This document shows positions 1 to 10,402 of a DNA stretch of 64,000 nt, one piece after another. A model generated the notes under the pieces. It made no database searches, was not told where the DNA came from, and saw only the letters and a list, made by a program, of their open reading frames with translations. The translations under genes were made by a program, and so were the position numbers. Each line of letters begins with the position of its first letter. Position 1 is the first letter of the stretch. Source of the DNA: Varroa destructor (Eukaryota > Arthropoda > Arachnida > Mesostigmata > Varroidae); NCBI RefSeq assembly GCF_002443255.2, contig NW_019211455.1:31089778-31153777 (forward strand), read 5' to 3'.

Positions 1-1455
1 TGGAAAACAAAAAGGCAGGCTTTCTTCATGTGATTAGACCATGAAGACCATGGTCATGGTACTATCAATAGTTAACCAACATTCAGATGAAAGCGATCAA
101 ATTTAATTGATACTTAAGAGAATTTTGTTGGTTGACTATGTTAATCGATAAACAGTCAGAAATCAATACCAAAGTTGATACGAGGAAAGATAAAGACTTT
201 TGTATAAAATGAACCTTTTCAATATCATCTCATACAAGCTGTTTACCAACGCTGAGAGCATAAATATACATACCTTGCCACCTTATTTAACAAATTCTCT
301 ATGTTTTAAAGAGTAAAAGTAGGCATACTCGGAACTCAGTCCCATTGATATTTCCGTGCATTTGCGGGCACATCGATCTCCATTAATGGACTAAATTTAA
401 CGATACATTGTTGCCTTTAAATTGTTTTTATGAGCGTATAAATATGAAGGAAAGGTTACTGAGCGTAGCGATCCTACATATCTACAGTACAACAAGCATA
501 TCCTTCTCCAGCACTCTAAAAACTTCAACCTATAACGTCTTATATTCAATATGACCTAAAGTAGCTAACACATGGCCAAACATGCTGTACTTAAGAAGAA
601 GTATTTACTCAAAGTTCGTGAGTTTTATGTCAGAGTTTAGGACACGTATAACGAATGTGTCGTAAGACAATTAATAAGACACCTGTTTCGTTGAAAGAAA
701 ATTTTTGCAGAATTCAGAATAACGCACTTTTGTCACGTTGGTCAACATTGAAACAATTATTAAGAGCTAATTCACAAATATAAACTAAATCACGCAACTT
801 ATACACATGTAGAAATTAGCACTCAATGCACGGCCGTCCTAAAGATTTTGCACATGGAAGAGGTATTGTATAATAATATCAAGCGCTTTTGCGTCGATTT
901 GAACAGGACGATAGTTTTGCAAACTTGAAACTTTTCTCGAATTGACAACAAAGGGAATGGCTGTAAACGATAAATAAAAACTTGTTATGGTTTACAGTCA
1001 CAAACGTGTGTAGAAGTTGGCATGCGAGAAGGAGCCTCATAGAGAGATGCCAAGCGGTATCGGCTGGATTCAAGGGCTCATGATGTTTCAAACAGATCTT
1101 GATCACGATCTATGGGTAGTTTTTTTTTTTAGTTACATCGATTGTGGGTTAGCGCGCATCTTTTTGCGCATGCAAACCCCTATTAGCGTCTACTGTGGGG
1201 CGATACAAAATCACATTTACCTGTCAACTCATTGATACACTCCGAGATGGCTTTATTTTCTCATGTACGGATATTTTTGTATACACATATGGCTCATAAC
1301 GTGAGCGACTACTACGAATCGTAATCACAAAAGACTGCTGAGTATTTTATTTTAGCAGTCCTCCATACAGTCTACTAGAGTGTTTCAATTGTTTTAAAGA
1401 ATGTTAGTTTATCTGAGTAGCTGGATCCTATGGATGTCGCTAACAGGTCTTCTAA
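1..1455. other. AT-rich non-coding flank
   Basis: I see no gene here. The sequence is AT-rich with frequent stops in all six frames, and the few short ORFs near 0.9-1.2 kb lack codon bias or recognisable motifs. It is the 5' flank, or an upstream intron, of the gene candidate that begins near 1.6 kb. Confidence 0.5.
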
Positions 1456-1620
1456 GTGAGAGTGTATATACGCTGTTCATCGAGTGATATCGCTATTTAC
1501 GAGTTGTGTATTGCAGTCGCGTCTGTGTGGATAACTACTAGTGTGTATATATATAGCCTGCGTGTGTTTGTGTATTATGTTTGCGCGCAAATGTTTGCCC
1601 GACTCATACGTTGCTTGCAG

Positions 1621-2138
1621 GCGTGGGTTGATGGCGGATGTTCGCTAATCTTGCCACGGGGCTTCCATAAAAGCCCTCGGGGAGACTCTAGTGGCAGCCA
1701 CCAGATGACGGCCATCGTGGCAAAACGCAAGGACAATGCAGGTTTCAACGCCGCCAATTCGACTGCAATCGGAGATCATTTCGATGACCCCAATAGTGGC
1801 GGTGGCTTGTCGAGGAGCGAACATGCCTCAAGCAGAATATATCGAAGTGATCTCCATGTTAGCCGCGCTAAGCTTCAGTTACTCACATTGGCTGAGCCCC
1901 AACGGCCAGCTCTGCTCAAACCAGCGCTGCTGCAGACGACGGCCAGTGCTCCAACCACCAACAACAACAACAACAACAACAAAAGTAACAACGCACCAAT
2001 GCCCACACAAGCATTAATGTCAACAACAGGAGTAACGAAGTCGACCACAAGAACAACAGTAGCAGCGCTTCCGCCAACATCGACTTCACTTTCATTCGCA
2101 AGACTGGCGACGTCGACAACGCTGTCGATCAGCTCCAG
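1621..2138 (+). pseudogene. Q/N/S-rich coding exon, frame broken
   Basis: Probable coding exon of an unrecognised protein. A splice-acceptor-like ttgcttgcag ends at 1620. The surrounding frame is open from 1456 to 2202, 248 codons, which is far longer than chance predicts here. Codon third positions are C/G-rich from about 1705 (possible start MTAIVAKRKDN). From about 1890 the coding signal moves to the frame one base earlier. That frame reads through (CAA)8 as polyQ, meets a TAA at 1987-1989, then continues as a strongly C3-biased segment including SSSASANIDFTFIRKTGD and DNAVDQLQ, ending at CAG/GTTACA. One frame change plus one in-frame stop suggest a decayed gene or sequence errors; an undetected small intron is the alternative. 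No known domain is visible. Low-complexity Q, N and S runs are usual in arthropod regulatory proteins, but no function is assigned. Confidence 0.5.
1957..1983 (+). repeat. (AAC/CAA)n trinucleotide repeat
   Basis: Near-perfect trinucleotide run of about nine units inside the coding candidate. It reads as polyN in the 248-codon frame and as polyQ in the frame that carries the downstream coding bias. The TAA that interrupts the polyQ frame lies immediately after it. Confidence 0.9.
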
Positions 2139-2523
2139 GTTACAACCGCAGAAAGTTCGTATCAATCAGACATGTGCGTTAAATAGTCCTATAAATAATT
2201 AAATGTCATAAAAAATACATACATGTTGACTTGCTAGGGCCTTTGACAAGCAATCAGTAGTTTATTCAAAGTTATTCTACTTATAAGCTTTTAGAGATAG
2301 CGTAGTACGATCTGTGGAAACAAGCTATACTTAGGGATTTCTTGGCCGACATTCTTGTCAGCAACGTACGTATCGAACGCAGCCGATTAAAATAATAAAC
2401 TATGTTGGCATACCCATCCAATTTATCTGATCTTTTCGTACCTCATTATAGCTTTAGGCCTTACAATAATCCCAAGCGCATGTTCACAAGTTGACACTAT
2501 GCTACTGCTGTATGGACTTTTAG

Positions 2524-2640
2524 AGAGAGCAGTCTGCGGAAGTGGCAACAACGATATTGAAACCCGACAGCATCAACGGCGGAACTGTGGGAGCGGTCAT
2601 CAGAGCACCGTTGGCTAACAGGGACGAGGGACAACTATGA
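2524..2640 (+). CDS. Possible downstream exon of Q-rich gene
   Basis: Exon-like block after a ttttag acceptor at 2518-2523. In phase 0, which matches the phase at the end of the preceding exon at 2138, it encodes 38 residues beginning REQSAEVATTILKPD and including NGGTVGAVIRAP, then TGA at 2638-2640. No domain is recognised. Another frame of the same block also looks protein-like, so the frame choice rests on phase continuity. The proposed upstream donor, GTTACA, is weak. Either the protein ends here or the stop is another lesion. Confidence 0.33.
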   Translation, partial: REQSAEVATTILKPDSINGGTVGAVIRAPLANRDEGQL

Positions 2641-2716
2641 GTTCCTTTTTCTTTATCTTGGTCCTCTATTTCCTTGTTCTCCGATCTCGTTTTGCTACGA
2701 GTCCCTCGTTCTGCAG

Positions 2717-2789
2717 GCATTACCAGCAGCAGCAGCAGCAGCAGCTTTCGCCTTCATCATGTCCTTTTACCTTTGGTGACATCATCTAG
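2717..2789 (+). CDS. Possible terminal polyQ exon
   Basis: A clear pyrimidine-rich tract from about 2641 to 2713 ends in an acceptor CAG at 2714-2716. The following block can be read as HYQQQQQQQLSPSSCPFTFG, then a short tail and TAG at 2787-2789. PolyQ here echoes the polyQ of the first exon, which supports one Q-rich protein. I cannot find a matching donor after 2640 that gives the right phase, so this could equally be 3' UTR containing a (CAG)n tract. Confidence 0.3.
2723..2744 (+). repeat. (CAG)n trinucleotide repeat
   Basis: Seven consecutive CAG/AGC units, potentially coding for polyQ in the putative terminal exon. Confidence 0.9.
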
Positions 2790-2843
2790 TTAACCCGTAG
2801 GACAAAGTCCCCAACGTTTATGCTCGCAGCATATAGGAGGTTA

Positions 2844-2886
2844 ATTTTATTTAGTCGCTACTGAACCTTCTACTAAATAAAATAAA
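2844..2886 (+). terminator. Poly(A) signals in a 12-bp hairpin
   Basis: Two overlapping AATAAA hexamers lie at 2876-2881 and 2881-2886, followed by a T-rich stretch (cctttttgccttccc), the usual layout of an animal 3' end. Positions 2844-2855 (ATTTTATTTAGT) and 2872-2883 (ACTAAATAAAAT) are perfect 12-bp inverted arms with a 16-nt loop, so the first hexamer can be base-paired in the RNA. The position, 60-100 bp after the putative terminal stop at 2789, fits the end of the Q-rich transcript. Confidence 0.42.
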
Positions 2887-3587
2887 GCGCCTTTTTGCCT
2901 TCCCTTTGTTGATAGAATTTTCGAAGTTGCTATGCCCAAAATGCCAGTTCGGCGCTTGCTCAAACGGATCTTCGGGTACGCCATAGGCTTCGGCCCACAA
3001 CACGAAAATAACAAATCGTTGCTAACCGAATTATACCAACATGGTAGCAGAGAAAAGACTACCGATTTTCCTAGTGTGACTTTTTTGATTTACATGTATT
3101 CCAGATGTCCGAACATTGTGAATAAGACAGTGCGGCGTGACAGAATAACGTCGATGCTACGTGTACATACTATATAAGTCCACTCAGTCTGAAAGAAGAA
3201 CTGGGAAATAGTGTTAACAAAGAATCCTTCAAAGTTAAAAAAAAAAAACCGTTTAGCAGCTGCTTGGTAAGCTGCCTGTATCGACTCACCTCAATTTTCA
3301 GTATTTCGAATTTTCATTATTTTTTGCCATTAAATATAAAACCTCAAAGTAGCGATCGCGAATAGTTGAAAATGAAAGATGCTGTACATTGCGCATTCAT
3401 GTAAAAAAAAAAGACGAAGAGGTTGTTGAACGGTTGAAAAAATGCCCAGTTTTTTTTCTGATCGAGAAAATTTGAATAAAATTTTACCCGTGGAATGAAT
3501 GTTTATCAGAAAAAAAAAAAATTTCAACAAGACACAGACGTCTTGTGTAACAGGTATTCGCGCATAGATGTATTGTGTTGAAAAAGT

Positions 3588-3606
3588 TATATATATATAT
3601 ATATAT
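3588..3606. repeat. (AT)n microsatellite
   Basis: Uninterrupted AT dinucleotide run of about 9-10 units. Confidence 0.9.
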
Positions 3607-4721
3607 TCTGTAATGGTAAGTGGGAGAAGTAAGCCCGTTCAGTGTGTCGCTTTCAGTGGCAAGGTAATAGTAAAATGGTGCATCGAGCTAATGAACGTTT
3701 AATTAGAAAAAAAAACTACATTGCTGCTCCATAAAAACGAGATGCGATGTTTCATTTGTTGGTAGTTTTGTCTGGTCTCGGCTCGGTTCTTTTTGCATTA
3801 ATTAGACTGATATATATATATATAGTCTTGCAAGTTCATTTAAAAGAACCGTACCACAAAGATTTGTTGCTTTTTGCTAGCCTAAGAGCCATAAAAGACG
3901 GGTCGAGAACTCCTTTTTTCAGCAATATTTTATGGTACATTCATAAGAAGAATGCATAAAGTAATTTGTATTATAAGCCTAATTCATATCTAACTCTAGA
4001 CAGATCCGTAAATAAAACACGTTCATATTCATCCACTGGCTCGAGATCAAGCAAGTATACGGTTCAGCCAGTTGAATAACTATTGAGATAAGCAACATTT
4101 TATGTGTCCCTTGGGAAACATACAAACCGATAAGCATATTTGTTGTGTTTTTTAGAAGAACGGAAGTGGATTATTTATTATACACATATGAATTAAGAAT
4201 GATATGTACTTAAAGAGACAGCTGCAAACGCATTAGATAATCGAATAAGGAACGAAACATATTTTTATGATGGAGTTAGTTATACACACCTGTATATACT
4301 TTTATCTTTATTTTAATTTTAATAACAAAAACAATGAAAAATAACAATAGTTGCAAACCAATTTAGTGTTAATAAAATGGACAGATAAGATTGATGATCA
4401 CTTCAGTTTGTCTTTTTAGCTACGTTAGCTAAATTCGGGTGCGTTAGCATTCACGCCATATTAATATATTTAAAGCGATCAAATCAAAGGAGAGACTGTG
4501 ACAAGCGATTCGGTACCTCTAACAATCGTCTTATAAAATAATTTACTTCTCAATTTGAGAATCCATTATTATTTATGTATCTTCTGTATCCGTTAGGTTC
4601 TCTGTTTTATACTAGCCCAATTTACTATTTACTATTAGCTTTACAAACAGTATCAGTTTATTTATTAAATTCGTGTCAACGATAATTTAAGACGTTTTCT
4701 GCTGTATATAATAGGTAAATT

Positions 4722-4723
<2 letters not shown>

Positions 4724-4772
<49 letters not shown>
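4724..4772. repeat. (AT)n microsatellite beside mariner relic
   Basis: Uninterrupted 49-bp AT dinucleotide tract. It lies about 75 bp beyond the stop codon of the neighbouring minus-strand mariner relic, roughly where the 3' terminal repeat and TA target site would be expected. Confidence 0.95.
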
Positions 4773-4775
<3 letters not shown>

Positions 4776-4848
4776 GAAAACTTTTTTTACTAGATAGGAA
4801 ACATCTTAATTTTATTCCTGTGATAACTGGTTATTATGTTATGCATTA

Positions 4849-5752
4849 CCCGTTAGTGCTCATGATCTTCTGCCATCTGCCGACCGACTTATCTATTTCC
4901 TCGACGTAGAAAGTTCCAGGCTTGGTGTTGAGGAACTTATTCAGCCAGATTTTGAAATCCCCTTCGCTGCCAAATGTTTGATTCTTAATCTTATATTCTA
5001 GTGAGTGAAAAAGGGGAAAATTCTAGGTGTAAGCTTTAGAGACTATTGAGGACGCAACAAATCTCCTGTTCAAAGTTCAAAGAAGCGGCTTCGAAAATCG
5101 TTGTCTAGCGTTGTCATGAAGCAGAAGAACTTTTCTCGTCTTTTTTTGAATAGCCTGCTTAATTTGGTACATGTGCGCCAAATAAACGTAACGGTCAACT
5201 GCCTGGTTCGCGTGGAAAAAAAGTCCAGTGAATCTGGCCTTTGCAGTCCTACCAAACACAACTCTAACCTTTTTTAGGTGAAGGTCTGGTTAGACTCTTG
5301 CTTCTTCTAGTTCCTCCGATCTCTTGCCCTTATTGTGATACACATACACTCGCCGGTGACGATTATATGCAAAAATGGGTCATAGTAACCGCGCGACACA
5401 CGATACCGAGGTAGGCTTTGAGTTGCAGCGTTAAGCCTCAACTACTTAATAGTACATGTTTCTAGGTAAACTGAAGGTAGTCCACGATGGTTGTGTGGCT
5501 ACAGCCTTTTTTCGACCAATACGTTTACCATTAGTTTTTTTTCGATGGAGCCTCCAAAAGGTCGTCATCAAACTCAGACAGTTCATCAAAACGAGAGCTC
5601 TGATGGTTTTATATGGGTTTCCAACTTCGCAAACCATTCGTGGGCAGTCCTTTCAGCAACACCATCATTATCGTGCACGAGGCAAATGTCCCGGGGCATC
5701 TCAAGGAAGTTTTGGCCTCCACGAAATGCACAGTGCAAAATGTGGAAAATGC
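4849..5752 (-). mobile_element. mariner transposase relic (IS630/Tc1/mariner)
   Basis: Decayed transposase read on the minus strand from about 5752 down to 4849, with shifts between frames. In order I see: an N-terminal helix-turn-helix portion with ICLVHDNDGVAERTAHEWF (about 5690-5625), as in mariner N-termini; GCSHTTIVDYL near 5490, the second HTH; FLHIIVTGE at about 5375-5349, the first catalytic-aspartate region, where the usual Asp is missing; PDLHLKKVRVVFGR near 5275; LLLHDNARQ at about 5130-5101, the second catalytic Asp; and a C-terminus with FKIWLNKFLNTKPGTFY and GRWQKIMSTNG, then TAA. Mariner transposases are about 340-350 residues; about 900 bp survive. Frameshifts, stops and loss of the first catalytic residue mean it is inactive. 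No terminal inverted repeats could be assigned by eye. Confidence 0.88.
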
Positions 5753-6722
5753 ACTTTTTTTTTTACCTAAAACGTTTATCTTCGATTATTATTCGACTTT
5801 AAATCGTTACAGCAACCAGATAGCATAGGAAGAGCACTTTTGAATGGCGTATCACAAGTAAGTAAGCAAAATTTTGTTAAACAAGCGCCAAAGTTTCTTT
5901 TCAACGTATACGTATGCCTGAAATAAATTGGCGATGTAATGGGTGTACGTTCACTCGCTGTTTTTACGAGTAGAAAAACGCAAGTTGTTCAAAGAACAAA
6001 ATTGTTAACTGACCACAAAGGGAACGGAGACCAACCGCTGTTCAAGGTTCTCTTGTACGAATCCTACGGCGATGATAAACGTATTAAATATTAAAAGTAT
6101 GTAAGGCGTCCAAAAAGTCCAAAATCAATTTCCATTAATTACTACATGGCATTTCTAATAGGGATTAAAACACAAGAGTCAAAAATCTATTATGGAGGAC
6201 ACAAGAAGATACCTCTAGCAATTTCGAGTGTTTTTGTTTGATATCTGAAGATGGGGTTGTTTACTGCCTTAGGTTATAACGGTTACCTTTTCTACAAGTT
6301 TTTGAGTTTTCTTGCACCTTCGAAACTTTTTTACCATTTTAATTTTTGGAACTTTTAGCCTAGTATCAGCCCAAAGATTTTTCTTGTATGTGGCAATCGA
6401 AGGTCCCAGTACCCTGTCAGTCATTACTACTAATAAAATTTCATTAATGAAGAAGATATGCGTTGTCATTTAGATACATGTAGCTTATAAATAGGCGTAA
6501 TCGATCCCGTCCGAAGGTGCCCTCTCTGTACACAACTTACTTCATGCGTACAACTAGTCGTTTTGCTTCGCTTTATCACACTGCGCACCGTATGAGCAGA
6601 ATAATCAGAGGTGCTGCTTGATTGGTCGCGCAGTAACCGTCTAGTTTTATCTAGGAAGCGTCCTATTTTAAGGCATGAAGAAAATGGTCCTGTTTGCTCC
6701 TCTTTGATTTCATGCAAGCACG
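5753..6722. other. Unassigned AT-rich DNA
   Basis: No supported gene. Short overlapping ORFs occur on both strands at 6.27-6.72 kb without family motifs. A stretch at 6104-6133 (ggcgtccaaaaagtccaaa) looks like the tip of some Tc1/mariner-type terminal repeats, but I found no inverted partner. Confidence 0.4.
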
Positions 6723-6905
6723 TTATGCTCTTTCCACGGATTCAAAAACAAGCAGACCACTATCAGTATCCCTGTAGTCCGCAATGTGACGAACATTTTT
6801 ATAGTTCATATCCATCATTTTCATCACGGAACTACGTCTAATCTGTAACCAGACTGGGGCCAGCCGGTTCTTGTCGACAAATTCTGCCCATTGCTGTGGA
6901 TGACT
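6723..6905 (-). CDS. Exon-like frame, unknown
   Basis: A 60-codon open frame on the minus strand with strong purine-N-pyrimidine codon periodicity, containing QQWAEFVDKNRLAPVWL and MNYKNVRHIADYRDTDSG. An acceptor-like tcatccacag precedes CAATGG at its start, and it ends at TAA (6723-6725). No domain is recognised. It could be an exon, part of a decayed transposon, or chance. Confidence 0.22.
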   Translation of the reverse strand, partial: SHPQQWAEFVDKNRLAPVWLQIRRSSVMKMMDMNYKNVRHIADYRDTDSGLLVFESVERA

Positions 6906-8720
6906 TCATTCACAAAAGTGCTCAGATAACGTAAGGCGCGTGTCAAACGAATGGCTTCGAGAGTTCCATCACGTCAGTAAGCAAAAATAGTATAAAGAGA
7001 TACATGTTGGGAAACAAGACCTTCGGTATGTTAAGATTTTGAACAAATTTCGCTGTTTTTTGAAAGCAGGTTATATCAGTAATGCTTAAAAAAAGCTGTC
7101 AGTAGATAGATTAAACTTACTTACTTACTTCAGTTACATATTTAAGCTCTACATGATACATGTTGGCGTTTTGGTAGTTTTATAATACAATATCAAAAAA
7201 ATATCGGTGTTATCTCAATTGTGTTTTTTTTTAAAAATAACTCTTATAAGGATTGTAAACGCTTCACAATGTGCAAAGATGTAAAGGTTCTTAGATGAAT
7301 TATTATTATTATTATTTAATTATTATTATTACGAATCGAATCATAAGGACAGCTTTACGACATAGCGCGTCTGACGGATACGGGAACCCAAAAGATAACC
7401 CCGATCATTTGATCCGATAAATATCTAACACGTCTGCTATTTTGCTCGTAGTACTGTTGACTGAAGATGCGGGCCGACAGATAGTGAAGTTAAACAGAGA
7501 AAATAGTTGAAGTTGGTGTAAGTTTCCACACTACGAGTTTTGTTTGGCCTGCGTAAGTCATTTAAGCCGTTAGCCCCTACTAAAAATAAGTTAGACCAGT
7601 GGCTCTGGTCGTCTCCTGTTTAAGTTGCAAGTTGGAATATAATGAGTAAAATTAGATATAAATTAGGTTAAGAATATCTGGAAGTTTTACTTTCACCATC
7701 ATCACGCTGATGACAATAAACAATATTCTGAGATAAACAGCCCTACATCTACGGACCTTGCAAATGTCGCATTAAATTGCTGATAGCATTCTGTTTTAGC
7801 CAAAAACGTCTAGACCCATCTCGTACGTGGGTTTCGATGCAGGTAGACAGTTGCGTAGGTTCATAAGCCTGGCCATCTCTCACGTGCCCAAGCGTCTCTC
7901 ACCTGCCGCATGAGTCGCGAATCAATCTAGAGAATGCAGCTGTTCCTCAGCAGCGTTCATCAGCATAACGTGACAAGCCTTCTTTCTCAACGTACCTCCA
8001 CTAATCAGCAGAGATTCCATTTACACAAAAGTTAATACTGCAGGCACGCACAACCTTTTGCTAAAATCATTATGTGGATGGATAGACGCCATCCTTTACT
8101 TAGCCTCGTTCGATCTTTCGGGTTGTTTATAGTGATGAAGAATCTTACTTCTTCAACAAGGAACTATTTTTTATTATCCTTTTATTGTGGTTAAAAATAA
8201 TCACCGGTTCAAGAAGATGTCCTTTTCTTGGCACCATCTTAAACCAGACAACATAAACAAAGTAACTCATACATTATATTTAATGCTTTTACATTAAGAG
8301 CATTAACAGCTCGGCACTAACAACTTGCTATTTAGCAGCCTTAGGTCGACACATAAGAAGAAGAAGAAGCAATGCGGGACCTAAGGTAAAGGTCATCTTT
8401 ATCATATAGCACCCTAAAACCTGAAGCTAGCTGTTCGAAGAAGCAGTCGACTAGGTAATTGATTGACTGTCAGTGTTCTCATGGCCTGTATGATAGAACA
8501 GTCGCCACTTTTAAAACAAAGAACGCGCCAGATCTAGTTATTATTTCTATTACTAGTAGAGCTCAAAAAAGACCTACTCAATGGCTCTAGGCTCAATTTT
8601 AGGGTCTCTATTTATTCGCTTGCTACAGAAAAAGCGCTTTTTTTCGTGCTGTTCCCTAAAGCTCTGCCTGGAAAAATTGAGAAGTCCAATCCTGCCCACT
8701 CACATTTAACGTGTCGTTAG
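6906..8720. other. Non-coding, AT-rich DNA
   Basis: Nothing gene-like is supported. It holds a (TTAC)4 run near 7116-7132, an ATT-rich microsatellite at 7299-7331 and an AAG run near 8358-8370. Confidence 0.5.
7299..7331. repeat. (ATT)n microsatellite, imperfect
   Basis: Repeated ATT units with one interruption (tttaa) in the middle. Confidence 0.85.
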
Positions 8721-8888
8721 GTTCTGCGGCACCCTGTAATTGAAGAGAAACAGATGCCGGACGACGCTGGCTTCATAGTTAGGACTCTTCTGAAAAGCGG
8801 TCTTTTCAGAGGCGGTAGTGAAAATGAAGGGAAGTCTCACGCAAGATTACCTTTTGGGGATATTACTGTTCATAGTGAATTTCCATAA
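8721..8888 (+). CDS. Exon-like frame, unknown
   Basis: Open frame of 55 codons following a TAG, with no internal Met-rich start, so visible only as an exon-type frame. It contains EEKQMPDDAGFIVRTLLKSG and FRGGSENEGKSHARLPFGD, and ends in TAA. Codon periodicity is good and GC content is above its surroundings. A weak acceptor (tcgttag) lies at its left edge. No family recognised. Confidence 0.25.
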   Translation, partial: VLRHPVIEEKQMPDDAGFIVRTLLKSGLFRGGSENEGKSHARLPFGDITVHSEFP

Positions 8889-9726
8889 AATACACACTAA
8901 ACTGTCATCTACACATTTATTATAGATTGAAACGCATATTTTTAAATGTTGCAGTTTATTACGAGCAAGACAGCATAATTATGAATGCCGAATAAAACGG
9001 GGGCATAATTTCTAATCATCATCTCTGAAGATGCTCATATTAAACACTATTGCCCTATTACGACTACTGTGAATTTATTGCACTTGTATTGTTAATATTA
9101 TTATTGTATAAATAATAATACTAATCCATGATAGCTTAATACTGCAGCACTATGCGAAATTGTTTTTGCGTCTTCAGACCCATTTGTTCCTTTGGCCACA
9201 AATCGTCTTCTTCACCTACAAACGTGTGCTAAGAAATGCCGTCGGGTTTCAAAAGCTTGGTTTATCTAATGCGGTTAAACATTGCGTTATTGTTTTGTTA
9301 GGCGTAAGAACAAACCCTTGCAGTGCTTCGTCTTATAATTGCTAAAAAAGAGCACTCTGAGGGCAGTGAAGGCTGATAGGTGCGGTGTATGGTAAAGAGG
9401 AGTGTTCCAATGGACCTGTTATACTCTTAAATTTGACTGTCTCTCTGTGCTTGAGTAGATTTATCATCTTCCTAACAAATTAGTTTGATTTCTTGATTGA
9501 GAGCTACGTCGTATGCGTCACACAAGCTGCCATTAAAAAATATTTGAAGATGAATGAGGTACGCGAGCGAGCTTGCTTCTGTTAACGCTTCTGTTTATGT
9601 TAATCGTGTCTTAGGCGTTTATATATCAGCTAGTAATTGATTTGTGAACGACTACTATTTTGTTGAGGATCTGAAGTGACAGTTTGAATTGAGAAAACAA
9701 AAAAAAAAACAGAAATCTTCAAACAT

Positions 9727-9914
9727 TTAGCCGCGAATGTGAACTAAACCCAGATTTCCTGGTAAGTGGACGATTTCAACGTCTTGTATAGTCAGTAAGC
9801 GGTAACTGATTCCATATCCAAGGTTAGTGAAAGAACGAATTAATACGTCGTGACCCGACGCGTGGCCCACGGATTTTATCGCGTCGCTCGCCGGATACCC
9901 GCTTACCATGATCT
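9727..9914 (-). CDS. Exon-like frame with good acceptor, unknown
   Basis: On the minus strand a strong acceptor, cagttctttctag, is followed directly by ATC ATG and a 60-codon open frame. It contains VSGYPASDAIKSVGHASGHD and YRLLTIQDVEIVHLPGNLG and ends at TAA. GC content of third positions is higher than local DNA. I recognise no domain, and no partner exons are evident nearby. It may be a terminal exon, although no poly(A) signal lies close downstream. Confidence 0.3.
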
Positions 9915-10382
9915 AGAAAGAACTGCCAGTGCCAACTGTGCTTAAGACGCTGGAATCAATACTATTGTCTTTATTGAACGCCTTTACAGAATGTTATGGA
10001 AGGCCATTACGGAATTTGTCTGGCATATACATGCATGTAATTTTTTTCATCTATATGCCATTTACCAAACGAACGCTTCTAACAAACCATAAAAATGATT
10101 GTATATTTTTAATAAACATTGTTGCATGGGATTTAGTTTTATCGGATGGCGATAGAAGAGGCTCGGATGATGCGCCAAAAACGTTGTAATTTCTCTCTTG
10201 CTGTTCTGCCGTTAGACAGTTGGTAGGACGGGCGCAGATGGAAAGATCACACTGCTAAAAGGTACGTACGACTGAAGGAGGTAAATGAAGTTATTGAGGA
10301 TAAAAAAGAGTTAGGGTCGACGTGAGCTTTATGACTCTTGGTAGTATATACGCGTAGCGAGTGTAAAGGGAACCTCAGCAGC

Positions 10383-10402
10383 TATTGTATTGTATTGTAT
10401 TG
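10383..10402 (+). repeat. (TATTG)4 pentanucleotide repeat
   Basis: Four tandem copies of a 5-bp unit. Confidence 0.85.

Larger units (their letters stand above)
2900..4848. other. Non-coding, AT-rich intergenic DNA
   Basis: No supported gene. A short ORF at 2932-3177 has no recognisable motif. The rest is stop-rich, with A/T runs and (TA)n tracts at 3588-3606, 3811-3824 and 4724-4772. Confidence 0.5.

Noticed and set aside
1875..2165. 96-codon minus-strand ORF with polyL
   Set aside because: It is the antisense of the (AAC)n tract and the plus-strand coding candidate.
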